Assembly: GCA_020073215.1 (NCBI GenBank)
Contig: JAIQFO010000014.1
Coordinates: 1 to 64,000, forward strand
Length of the DNA stretch: 64,000 nucleotides
Origin: Terriglobia bacterium
GTDB taxonomy: Bacteria; Acidobacteriota; Terriglobia; Terriglobales; Acidobacteriaceae
Reading direction: 5' to 3'
Position numbers and translations under genes: made by a program
Notes under the pieces: model-generated
The model's database searches: none
What the model was told of the DNA's origin: nothing
What the model saw: the letters and a program-made list of their open reading frames with translations, nothing else
Part shown: in pieces, positions 43,640-53,380 of the stretch
How the letters are laid out: each line of letters opens with the position of its first letter
Position numbering within the stretch: position 1 is the stretch's first letter

Positions 43640-44500
43640 ATGTATTCGTGGAATAAAACCGAAGATCGCGTCGCCATTATCCAGATGAATGCTGCATTGC
43701 GCCATGCGCAGTTGGAGTTGCTCAGCGCCCATTGCGTCACCCACCAGCTCCGCATGCGCTTTTCGCTTGAAGATCTCGCCCGCCACGGCCAGCGCGACGT
43801 GCTCCGCAAGTCCGTCGAGACCGCCCAGTTTTTGAGCGAATATTACTCTTCCATCCAGGACAATATCCCGGGCGAAGAAGAGACCATCTCCATGTCCGCC
43901 CCCGATCTCAGCGAAGACCATGTGCGTGAAGGCATCGATCGCCTCACCTCATGGCTGCGCCAGCAGCGCGAGCACTATTTTGTTTCCGGCGTACCTCTTC
44001 CCGAACAACACAAGGCCCTCATGGGACGCTACTTCTCTCGATCCTTACTCGACCAGGTGCGGGTGGTGGAACTCGATGGACAACGCCTGCCCAATCCGCC
44101 TTTTTACGAGGAAGCGAAAACGTTTCTGGCAAACTTGCCGGATCTTACCCACATGGCGTCACTGACTTTTCTCGACGTCGTCGTCTTCAACGAGAAACTG
44201 GCGGAGAGGTCTCTGTTTCACTCACTCGTCCATGTCGTTCAGGTGCAAGTGCTGGGCGTGGAGCGTTACGCGGAGCTCTTCGTTCGCGGCTTCGTGAACA
44301 CGAAACTTCATTTCACCGTCCCGCTGGAAGCCCACGCCTTTTCCCTGGAGTCAAAGTTTGTCGTGCCCGGCCATGAGAGCTTTTCCGTGGAAGATCAGGT
44401 GCGGCTGTGGGTGCAGCAAGGCCGCTACGAATGGAAACGGGAACCCGGATCGGTCCTTCACAACTTCTCGAAAAATTCGCAGGCGGAACACGAAATGTAG
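43640..44500 (+). CDS. zincin-like protein with degenerate active site (HSLVH)
   Basis: 286 residues. The start at 43640 has AGGAG nine bases upstream; a frame open to 43595 lacks one. An N-terminal helical part (1-90) precedes a region LPEQHKALMGRYFSRSLLDQVRVV ... LPNPPFYEEAK ... HMASLTFLDVVVFNEKLAERSLFHSLVHVVQVQVLG. I recall related proteins with FHELVHVVQ at this place, a zinc-protease HExxH. Here the Glu is Ser (His194-S-L-V-His198), so zinc could bind but peptide hydrolysis should be lost. Glu230 in VPLEAHAF could be the third ligand. Probably under TetR control. Its last 43 bases overlap the next gene on the other strand. Confidence 0.6.
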   Translation: MYSWNKTEDRVAIIQMNAALRHAQLELLSAHCVTHQLRMRFSLEDLARHGQRDVLRKSVETAQFLSEYYSSIQDNIPGEEETISMSAPDLSEDHVREGIDRLTSWLRQQREHYFVSGVPLPEQHKALMGRYFSRSLLDQVRVVELDGQRLPNPPFYEEAKTFLANLPDLTHMASLTFLDVVVFNEKLAERSLFHSLVHVVQVQVLGVERYAELFVRGFVNTKLHFTVPLEAHAFSLESKFVVPGHESFSVEDQVRLWVQQGRYEWKREPGSVLHNFSKNSQAEHEM

Positions 44501-44637
44501 ATTCCGCCGGGCACGCCGCGCTCGCGATCTTTCATGCGCTTGACGATGCGCGTATCTTTGCCGCACTTGGGGCATGCGGTTGATTTCGTGGTGTCCATGA
44601 CCTTTTTCCGGTCGGCTGTCTTTGCAATCTTCGCCAT
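44458..44637 (-). CDS. small zinc-ribbon protein (59 residues)
   Basis: ATG 44637 to TGA 44458. AGGAGAG stands seven bases before the start. The protein begins MAKIAKTADRKKVMDTTKST and has two zinc-binding knuckles, CPKCGKD and CSACEF, about 28 residues apart. It resembles small C4 zinc-ribbon proteins related to rubredoxin or transcription-factor fingers. The last 43 bases are antisense to the end of the preceding gene, so both ends are constrained. Confidence 0.7.
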   Translation of the reverse strand: MAKIAKTADRKKVMDTTKSTACPKCGKDTRIVKRMKDRERGVPGGIYISCSACEFFEKL

Positions 44638-44814
44638 TCAGTCTCTCCTGACAGGAATGTGCCGCTGGCCCAGAGGCTGCGGTTCTACCTGGTAATTGGG
44701 GAGTATCAAGAAGCGCAGTATCGACGACAGCCGGCCCATCAGAATCGGCCCGGCACGATCAACCCGCGCGGAAGCGGTGCACTGTACTCGCCAGTAAGAA
44801 TCTTACACGAAATT

Positions 44815-44936
44815 AGCTCTCAGTTCTCAGCTGTCAGCTCTCAGCTCTCAGGAAAAAGCAAAAGACACGACGGCAGTGGCCTCATTCTTGTGTACCCTGG
44901 TTTTGACTGAGAGCTGACAGCTCAGAGCTGAGAGCT
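44815..44936. repeat. word-reiterated inverted repeat (AGCTCTCAG)
   Basis: Arms 44815-44844 and 44907-44936 are complementary at 28 of 30 bases. Each is composed of three or four copies of AGCTCTCAG/AGCTGTCAG. The right arm ends on the first base of the amidase stop codon. The loop of about 60 bases holds no gene. Confidence 0.8.
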
Positions 44937-46360
44937 TAAGATAGTGGAGGCGCTTGCCAGGAACCGCGCTCCTTTTCGAGTATGGCGGCGACCGCCAGCA
45001 CGACCTCTTCTTCCCAAGGCCGTCCGACAACCTGCACGCCGATCGGCAATCCCTCGTCGGAATGGCCCATCGGAACCACGACGGCGGGAAACCCCAGGAG
45101 ATTAAACCACTCGCAATAGCTCCAGGCATCGAGATACTTCACCGTCTTCCCTTCCACCTGCCACTCCCGCTCGCCATGTTGAAAAGCGGGGATGGCGGCG
45201 GTAGGGCAGATCAGCACGGGATATTTCCGCATCTGCAAAAGAATCTTTTCGCGGACCGCATCGCGTCCCAGCCAGGCGGCCAGCAGAGACTCGCCCGTGT
45301 GCGCGGGCGCGGCATTCGTCCAGGCTAGGAATTCGCGCAGAATCGGGCTTAGCTCGGACTCGTGGCCGCGCAGCATAGACCCGAGAATCATTCCTCCAGC
45401 CGTGCCGAAGAATTCCCACCATCGCTGCCGCGCTTCTTCGAGCCCCTCGGGACGAAATGGCTCGACCCGAACGCCGCAGTTCGATAACAGCGACGCCGCA
45501 TGACTCACCGCCAGTCTGGTTTCCGGCGTGACTGGTGTTCGCCCATCGTCTTCGAAGAACCCGATAGAAACGTTCCGCACCACCGTTTCGCGAACCTCGC
45601 GCAAGTCGACCGGAGCGGCGCAAGGATCGCCGTCGTCCCAACCCGCCATCACTGCAAACAGCGTCCGCAAATCTTCGACGGTGCGCGCCATCGGCCCGAC
45701 CACACCGATCAGGGCAAAGGGACCGCCAGCTTTCGGATAGTGTCCGGTCGAAGGAATGCGTCCGGGAGTGGGCTTCAAGCCGCAGATGCCGCAAAAGTGC
45801 GCCGGTACGCGGATGGAACCGCCGCCATCGCTGCCCACGCCGGCGGCGGAAAGTCCCGCGGCGATGGCGGCGGCCTCTCCCCCGCTCGATCCGCCCGAGG
45901 TGCGAGTCAGGTCCCAGGGGTTGTTCGTGCGTCCATAAAGAAGGTTGTCGGTTTCCCAGGCCATGAGCAGTTCGGGCGCGTTGGTGACGCCGAGGATCAC
46001 AGCTCCCGCCGCGCGCAGGCGCGCCACCAGCGGCGCGTCTTCCGTCGCGATGTATCCGGCGCGCAAGCGCGTGCCGGCTTCACATCGATGCCTGGCAACG
46101 TCAATAGAAGACTTGATGGAAACCGGGACACCATGCATGGGCCCGAGTTCGTCTTTATCTTTGCCGAGGGCCGCTTTCTCCGCTTCCCGCGCCTGGGCGA
46201 GCACAGCTTCCGGCTGGCAATCGACGAACGCGTTCAGCTTGGGATTCAGGAGTTCGATGCGATCCAGGTGAGTGCGCGCCACCTCGACCGGAGAAACTTC
46301 CTTGTGGCGGATCTGTGCCGCGATTTCACCGGCGGAAAGAAGAAGCGGGCTTGACGCCAT
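44936..46360 (-). CDS. amidase-signature family enzyme
   Basis: 474 residues. The Ser-cisSer-Lys triad is in PVSIKSSID (Lys), SDGGGSIRVPA (cis-Ser) and TSGGSSGGEAAA (Ser). The rest follows the GatA/amidase fold, ending LGFPAVVVPMGHSDEGLPIGVQVVGRPWEEE. No gatB or gatC is adjacent, so it is probably a catabolic or detoxifying amidase and not the tRNA amidotransferase. No clear ribosome binding site precedes the ATG. Confidence 0.88.
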   Translation of the reverse strand: MASSPLLLSAGEIAAQIRHKEVSPVEVARTHLDRIELLNPKLNAFVDCQPEAVLAQAREAEKAALGKDKDELGPMHGVPVSIKSSIDVARHRCEAGTRLRAGYIATEDAPLVARLRAAGAVILGVTNAPELLMAWETDNLLYGRTNNPWDLTRTSGGSSGGEAAAIAAGLSAAGVGSDGGGSIRVPAHFCGICGLKPTPGRIPSTGHYPKAGGPFALIGVVGPMARTVEDLRTLFAVMAGWDDGDPCAAPVDLREVRETVVRNVSIGFFEDDGRTPVTPETRLAVSHAASLLSNCGVRVEPFRPEGLEEARQRWWEFFGTAGGMILGSMLRGHESELSPILREFLAWTNAAPAHTGESLLAAWLGRDAVREKILLQMRKYPVLICPTAAIPAFQHGEREWQVEGKTVKYLDAWSYCEWFNLLGFPAVVVPMGHSDEGLPIGVQVVGRPWEEEVVLAVAAILEKERGSWQAPPLS

Positions 46361-46705
46361 GTAATGTGGAGAACGGCGTAACGAAATTCAGGATATCAGC
46401 GAAGGCGTTCCCTTCGTGGAGTTTCCTTCGTGAGACTTCGTGCCCTTTGTGGTTAAGGGGTCGCAGATTGATCGTGGTCAATGAGTGCTCTCGCCCTGCT
46501 TACGTCAGTTATGCGGGCCCAGCATCAATTTGGCGATTATCTGGATGGAAATTGTTCCACATTGACGCGAACAGGGATCCAACGGAGGGAATCCGGTTTA
46601 CAATTCGAGGCACATGGCAAGTCATGACCACTGCCGTTGGGACTCTACGAAACCGGGAACAGCTCTATAGTTAAGCTATCGCAGATTGAATTTTGGAGGC
46701 AGATC
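46361..46705. repeat. intergenic region with CCTTCGTG reiterations
   Basis: 46407-46458 holds four degenerate copies of CCTTCGTG/CCTTTGTG, ending GTGGTTAAGG. The remainder has no supported gene. GGAGG stands just before the cupin start at 46706. Confidence 0.5.
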
Positions 46706-47113
46706 ATGAGCGAACAAGCCAAAGTGCAGGGACACGCTGAGGGCGTGGTCAAACCAGGCGAGGCCGTATTGTGGCAGGATGTCTCTGCTGGGACAGCCAC
46801 GCAGATGCAAGTCCTGATCGGCCCCGAGGACGGCGCCCCGCATTTTGCCATGCGACGCTTCATCATGGAACAAGGGGGCGGGATTCCGACCCACACTAAC
46901 AAGGTGGAACACGAACAGTACGTGTTGTGCGGGCGCGCCGAGGTGGGTATCGGCGCCAAGGTGCATGAAGTGCACGGCGGCGACGTCCTGTACATTCCGG
47001 CCGGCGCTCCGCACTACTACAAGGTGATCGAGGCCCCCTTCGAGTTCCTCTGCATGGTGCCCAATGCCCCCGATAAGATCGAAATGGTGGTAAAGGGCCC
47101 CATACTGTGTTAG
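46706..47113 (+). CDS. cupin-domain protein
   Basis: 135 residues, a single cupin barrel. Motif 1 is GGGIPTHTNKVEHEQYVLCGRAEVGIG (metal ligands His, His, Glu and others) and motif 2 GDVLYIPAGAPHYYKV. The start at 46706 with GGAGG upstream replaces a longer frame beginning at 46637. Function cannot be inferred further; it may bind a metal and a small ligand. Confidence 0.85.
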   Translation: MSEQAKVQGHAEGVVKPGEAVLWQDVSAGTATQMQVLIGPEDGAPHFAMRRFIMEQGGGIPTHTNKVEHEQYVLCGRAEVGIGAKVHEVHGGDVLYIPAGAPHYYKVIEAPFEFLCMVPNAPDKIEMVVKGPILC

Positions 47114-47271
47114 GTGGGTCGTTCCTCCATCAGCGAGTTCGGATCTGCCGACCGGGCCGTTCAAGCGTCCCGTGAGCGCACCTTTCGTGTGGCCGCTGGT
47201 ACCGACCATTGACGTAATATCGAATTCTCTCTCCAAAAGTCACTTGCAAGCCAAGACGGCGAAGATTTCAA

Positions 47272-48051
47272 ATGTCGAACATGCAATCGTCTCAGCTCAG
47301 ATCGTGGCTAGTACGCACGCGTATTTGTTGTTTCATGATGTTGTTATTGAGTTGCGTGTTCCTGTCGAGTTTGGCTAGGGCATCCGATAGATGTGGTTCG
47401 GTCGACCGAATCAAGATCGCAATGCGCTTGACTGAAGCCATTTATTCAGAGACCAAGAACCGAGAATTCGATGTTTCCCTCGGGAACGGATACAGCGGCC
47501 CACCCTCATGCCCCACTGATGCTCGTGCTGTTATGATTACGGTTTCTAAGGATAGTTGGCTTCTGTTTGGGAAACCAGATTCCAAAACCGAAGAGTATTT
47601 TAGCGAGAAAGGGCTTGAACTTCCCTTTCATCTGCGATTCGATTTCATCCCTCGCTCGCGAGACTTTCCAGATTGCCTACCAGACGTTCTAAATGACCAC
47701 CCAAGCGATGAACGCCAGAAGGGGCAAGATCTGATGCAGTCTCATCCAGAATGGAATGCAGAGGAGGCGCTTTCGGCTGTTAAGAAGGCTGGACTGCGCT
47801 TTGGCCCAAACGATAAACAAAAGTTGCTACAAGGCTTGCCACTGAAGGAACTCGGAGAAATTTACGGGCGTCTCCGAATTGAACATGTTGAATTCAGCCT
47901 TATGCAGGAGCATGAGAAGAATGCGGAGTGGTGGTTCACAGAACTGCAATGGGACATCTCTGCCAAAGTGGTGGGCACGAACAGGATGCTGCAAATTGCT
48001 GTGGACCCCTTTACTGGAAGAATATTCGCGCTCCACAGTTTCGCACATTGA
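47272..48051 (+). CDS. exported protein of unknown function, AT-richer than neighbours
   Basis: 259 residues. A signal peptide is clear (ICCFMMLLLSCVFLSSLARAS). The mature protein contains HPEWNAEEALSAVKKAGLRFGPNDKQ and LQWDISAKVVGTNRMLQIAVDPFTGRIFAL. The second part, WWFTELQW ... MLQIAVDPFTGRI, looks like a PepSY-type small beta domain. The gene has visibly more A and T and a more even codon third position than its neighbours, so it may be acquired. No family is recognised. Confidence 0.6.
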   Translation: MSNMQSSQLRSWLVRTRICCFMMLLLSCVFLSSLARASDRCGSVDRIKIAMRLTEAIYSETKNREFDVSLGNGYSGPPSCPTDARAVMITVSKDSWLLFGKPDSKTEEYFSEKGLELPFHLRFDFIPRSRDFPDCLPDVLNDHPSDERQKGQDLMQSHPEWNAEEALSAVKKAGLRFGPNDKQKLLQGLPLKELGEIYGRLRIEHVEFSLMQEHEKNAEWWFTELQWDISAKVVGTNRMLQIAVDPFTGRIFALHSFAH

Positions 48052-48181
48052 AAGCCTTGTGTTGGGCAACTGTTGAAAGATCGCGATATCGCTCATTGAG
48101 GGGTTGTGAGCGCAAGACGGAGTTGCTAATTGTCGGCGCAACATCTCCCTTTCGCTCAGACCCCTCCCAGAAAACTCCCCC

Positions 48182-48544
48182 TCAGGCCGTCAGTTTAAGC
48201 TGTGGAACGGGCGGCGGAGAAGATTGCGGGACGGTTTCGAGAGCTTCGAGCCATGAACGGATGGCCACGCGAAACGGCGCGACCACCATGCCACCAAAGA
48301 CCTCTGGATACGTATCCAGGCGGCCCAGGGCCGAGCGCAGAAGCGAGATGGTTCCCGCGCAGTTGCCACGCTGAAAATGGTGGAACGAGGCAGCGACCTG
48401 GATCAGTCCCTGCAAGAAAGTTTTTTCCGGTTCTTGCGCCGCGAGCCACACTGATTCCCAGCGTTCGTGGGCTTCGAAGAACGCGCCAGAATGAAAACAG
48501 CGCAGTCCTTCGAATAGGTCGCCTTGAGTCCAGTCGAGGGGCAT
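48182..48544 (-). CDS. DUF309 family protein
   Basis: 120 residues. The pattern CFHSGAFFEAHERWESVWLAAQEPEKTFLQGLIQVAASFHHFQRGNCAGTISLLRSAL is that of DUF309, a small helical family of unknown function with conserved His and Glu residues. The C-terminal 20 residues are proline-rich. It stands alone. Confidence 0.85.
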   Translation of the reverse strand: MPLDWTQGDLFEGLRCFHSGAFFEAHERWESVWLAAQEPEKTFLQGLIQVAASFHHFQRGNCAGTISLLRSALGRLDTYPEVFGGMVVAPFRVAIRSWLEALETVPQSSPPPVPQLKLTA

Positions 48545-48682
48545 AGGCGGAGAACATGAGGCTTGGGGCCGCGCCGAATCTTACCAGAACCCCGACACTA
48601 ACCAAAGGCTGCCGGCGTGCAACTTTTCCAGTAGAGTAAGGAGTTACATTATCCCCGGCGAGGAGCGAGGAACAGCCTGAGC

Positions 48683-49090
48683 GTGAAGATTCGGTTAGCG
48701 GTGTGTCTCTTCCTGGCGACGGCTCCGCTCTGGGCGCGATCGCACAACCGTTCAGCCAAGCAGGAAAACATCTCAGACCCCGGTTACGTCTATGCCCTGA
48801 CCGCCGCCAACCGTTTTCTGCATGCCTGGCAAACGGGAGACGTAGAAGCCGGGATGGTTCTGCTTGGCGATCGTGTCCGCCGTTCGCAAAGCGCCGACAG
48901 GCTGGAGCAATTTTTTGCGAACGCGACCGATCGCGCATTCGAGATCGAGCGCGGCCGCGGACATCACGGGCGCTACAGCTTCACGGTCGTGCTCGTCACC
49001 TCCGCAGGGTCCCACGTCACCCGTCGGTCATCGGAGATAATCCTGGTCGACGCTGGCAAGAACGACTGGGTGGTGGATAAACTTCCGTAG
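48683..49090 (+). CDS. exported NTF2-like hypothetical protein
   Basis: 135 residues, GTG start, signal peptide MKIRLAVCLFLATAPLWA. Residues 38-135 (LTAANRFLHAWQTGDVEAGMVLLGDRV ... IILVDAGKNDWVVDKLP) resemble an NTF2/SnoaL-like cone fold. It is followed after 30 bases by the FadN-like gene, so the two may be co-transcribed. No function is known. Confidence 0.6.
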   Translation: MKIRLAVCLFLATAPLWARSHNRSAKQENISDPGYVYALTAANRFLHAWQTGDVEAGMVLLGDRVRRSQSADRLEQFFANATDRAFEIERGRGHHGRYSFTVVLVTSAGSHVTRRSSEIILVDAGKNDWVVDKLP

Positions 49091-49120
49091 AAGAATTTTC
49101 TTATAGCAGGAGTTGCATTC

Positions 49121-51568
49121 ATGAAGCGTATTCACAAGGTTGCAGTCCTCGGCGCCGGCACCATGGGCGCCCGCATCGCCGCCCATTTCGCCAACGCGGG
49201 CGTGCCTTCCCTGCTGCTCGACATCGTTCCCCCTGACGCGGACGGCCCCGCGCGTAACAAAATCGCCGCTGCCGGACTCGATGGGGCCAGAAGATCCAAG
49301 CCGGCTGCGTTTTTCGAAGCGTCACTTGCGAAGCTCGTCACGGTGGGAAACTTCGACGACGACTTGAAACGCCTGGCCGAGGTCGACTGGATTATCGAGG
49401 CCATCGTCGAGAACCTCGACATCAAACGCTCGCTGCTGAAGAAGGTTGATGCGATCCGCAAGCCGGGGACTATCGTTACCACCAATACGAGCGGACTGCC
49501 GGTGGCAAAAATCGCCGAGGGATTTTCCGCGGACTTCCGACGCTCTTGGTTCGGGACGCATTTTTTTAATCCGCCGCGCTACATGCGGCTGTTGGAACTG
49601 ATTCCCACACCAGACGCTGAGCCGGCGCTGATCGACTCCGTCGCGCACTTTTGCGACACACAACTTGGCAAGGGCGTCGTGCGGGCGAAAGATACTCCCA
49701 ACTTCATCGGCAATCGCATCGGCACATTTTCCGTGCTCAACGTAATGCGGCTCATGCAGGAAATGGATCTGACGGTCGAAGAGATCGACGCGCTCACCGG
49801 CTCGGCCGTCGGTTGGCCGCGCTCGGCCACCTTCCGGACCATCGATCTGGTGGGCCTCGACATCCTCGGACACGTGGTTAAGAACATGACGGAGAATGTC
49901 CGCGACGAGCGCAGCGAATTGCAGATTCCCGCCTTCTTCCGCCAGATGCTGGAACGCAAGTGGCTGGGCGACAAGACCAAGGGCGGCTTCTATAAGAAGC
50001 TCAAGAGCGGCGGCGGCAAAGACAAAGAAGACGAGCGCATGGCGCTCAACTGGAAGACGTTGGAATACCATCCGCGGCAGAAGCCGAAATTCGCGGCGCT
50101 CGATATGGCGAAAAACGTCGAAGAGACAGGCGCGCGCCTGAGAATGCTGCTTGGTATGGATGGTGGCGCGCCGCAGAAGCCCGACAAGGCGAGCGCTTTC
50201 CTCTGGGCCGCACTCTCCGACCTGTGGACGTACTCGGCCAATCGCATTCCCGAGATTTCCGATTCCATCGTAGAGATCGACCGCGCTATGCGCATGGGTT
50301 TCAACTGGGAACTCGGCCCCTTTGAACTCTGGGACGCGGCCGGCGTGGAAGCGACCGTAGCACGCATGAAGAAAGAAGGGCGTCCCGTCGCGGCCAACGT
50401 GGAAAAGCTGTTAGCCGCCGGCAACAAGTCCTGGTACGCCGACGCTCCCAAAACGCAGAGCGGCCGCAAGCACTGGGATCTGGCAACCGGCAACTGGCAG
50501 CCGACCACTGTTCCCGACGGAGTCTGGTCGGTTGACGTCGCAATCAAAACGAAGTCCAGCAGCGTGGTCAAGAAAAATCCCGGCGCATCGCTGGTTGACC
50601 TGGGCGACGGGGTGGGTTGCATCCAGTTCCACTCCAAGATGAACGCCCTCGGCGCCGACATTATTTCGCTGATCCTCCAAACCCTGAAGCCGGGTGGCCC
50701 CGGAGACGCCTTCGACGCTTTCGTCATCACCAACGACGCGCAGAATTTCTCCGTTGGCGCGAACGTGATGCTGCTGCTCATGTCGATCCAGGAGGAAGAG
50801 TGGGACGAGGTTGACCTAGCCATCCGTCAGTTTCAGGGCATGACGCAGGCCATCAAGTTCTCCCCTAAGCCCGTAGTGAGCGCGCCTTTCGGACTCACCC
50901 TGGGAGGCGGTTGTGAAATCTCGCTGCATGCGGCCGCCCGCCAACCGCACGCCGAACTCTACATAGGGCTGGTCGAGGTCGGAGTCGGCCTGCTTCCCGG
51001 CGGCGGCGGCTGCAAGGAAATGCTGCTGCGCGCGGTGGACAGCGCCGCGTTGATTCGTCCCGATCTTCCTTCCAACGTCCGCGGCGATTCGGTGGAACTG
51101 CTTGAGGCCATGAAGAAGATTTTCGAAACCATCGCCATGGCCAAAGTTGCCACCTCGGCTCATGAAGCCCGCGGATTAGGCTTCCTGTCGAACTCCGACC
51201 GCATCACCATGAACCGCGAGCGCCTTCTCTGGGACGCCAAAGCGCGCGCCCTCGAACTAGTCCGCGCAGGCTATGAGCCCCCCGTTATGCGCACCGACAT
51301 CCCCGCGCCCGGCGAGAACATCCTCGCCGCTCTCAGGCTGGGAGTCCACATGATGCGGCAGGGTGAGTTCATCACCGATCACGAGCGCAAGATTGCCACT
51401 AAGATCGCCGAAGTACTCTGCGGAGGAAATGTCACGCCCGGCACGCCGATCAGCGAACAGTATCTGCTCGACCTGGAGCGCGAGGCGTTCAAGTCCCTGT
51501 GCGGAGAAAAGAAGACGCAGGAGAGAATTCAGTTCACGCTGAAGACAGGCAAGCCGCTGCGAAATTAG
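49121..51568 (+). CDS. 3-hydroxyacyl-CoA dehydrogenase/enoyl-CoA hydratase fusion (FadN-like)
   Basis: 815 residues. The dehydrogenase comes first: NAD motif VAVLGAGTMGARIAAHFANAG, catalytic FGTHFFNPPRYM and LGKGVVRAKDTPNFIGNRIG. The crotonase-fold hydratase follows (about 475-760), with VSAPFGLTLGGGCEISLHAA and VEVGVGLLPGGGGCKEM. This order is that of FadN, opposite to FadB. It performs two beta-oxidation steps. A thiolase partner (fadA/fadI) would be expected downstream but thiC follows instead. Confidence 0.88.
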   Translation: MKRIHKVAVLGAGTMGARIAAHFANAGVPSLLLDIVPPDADGPARNKIAAAGLDGARRSKPAAFFEASLAKLVTVGNFDDDLKRLAEVDWIIEAIVENLDIKRSLLKKVDAIRKPGTIVTTNTSGLPVAKIAEGFSADFRRSWFGTHFFNPPRYMRLLELIPTPDAEPALIDSVAHFCDTQLGKGVVRAKDTPNFIGNRIGTFSVLNVMRLMQEMDLTVEEIDALTGSAVGWPRSATFRTIDLVGLDILGHVVKNMTENVRDERSELQIPAFFRQMLERKWLGDKTKGGFYKKLKSGGGKDKEDERMALNWKTLEYHPRQKPKFAALDMAKNVEETGARLRMLLGMDGGAPQKPDKASAFLWAALSDLWTYSANRIPEISDSIVEIDRAMRMGFNWELGPFELWDAAGVEATVARMKKEGRPVAANVEKLLAAGNKSWYADAPKTQSGRKHWDLATGNWQPTTVPDGVWSVDVAIKTKSSSVVKKNPGASLVDLGDGVGCIQFHSKMNALGADIISLILQTLKPGGPGDAFDAFVITNDAQNFSVGANVMLLLMSIQEEEWDEVDLAIRQFQGMTQAIKFSPKPVVSAPFGLTLGGGCEISLHAAARQPHAELYIGLVEVGVGLLPGGGGCKEMLLRAVDSAALIRPDLPSNVRGDSVELLEAMKKIFETIAMAKVATSAHEARGLGFLSNSDRITMNRERLLWDAKARALELVRAGYEPPVMRTDIPAPGENILAALRLGVHMMRQGEFITDHERKIATKIAEVLCGGNVTPGTPISEQYLLDLEREAFKSLCGEKKTQERIQFTLKTGKPLRN

Positions 51569-51590
51569 CCCGTGTGGGGAACTTAGCTTG

Positions 51591-51642
51591 TGTGGGGGAG
51601 GGCGCCCTCGCCCGTCCAGGCCGAGCGCAGCTCGGCAGTCGC
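51591..51642. repeat. two-hairpin dispersed repeat (GGCCGAGCGCAGCTCGGC), copy 1
   Basis: GGGCGCCCTCGCCCGTCC is followed by GGCCGAGCGCAGCTCGGC, each able to form a stem. It matches 59357-59409 in reverse orientation at most positions. It lies in the gap before thiC. Confidence 0.7.
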
Positions 51643-51691
51643 TGAAACCTGCATCCAGACAAACCGCGTCTCGATGCGGGGTATAATTTGA

Positions 51692-53185
<1,494 letters not shown>

Positions 53186-53380
53186 CTCACGCGGGGGGGT
53201 GGCATACCCCTTTCATCGACTAACGAGGGTGCCCCTCGGGAGTTGTAACGAGGGAAAGGGTGGGCCGGCCCCGTCTCCTCTGTAAGTACATCCGGTCGCG
53301 TCTCGCACTTTGGACCAGGGGTGTGCTAGAGTCTTGGCCACGCCCAGGCCGCTTCTGTGTGGGGGTGCACAGGGGGGAGA

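Noticed and set aside
44936..46360. GatA, the glutamyl-tRNA amidotransferase subunit
   Set aside because: No gatB or gatC next to it, and the family contains many other amidases.
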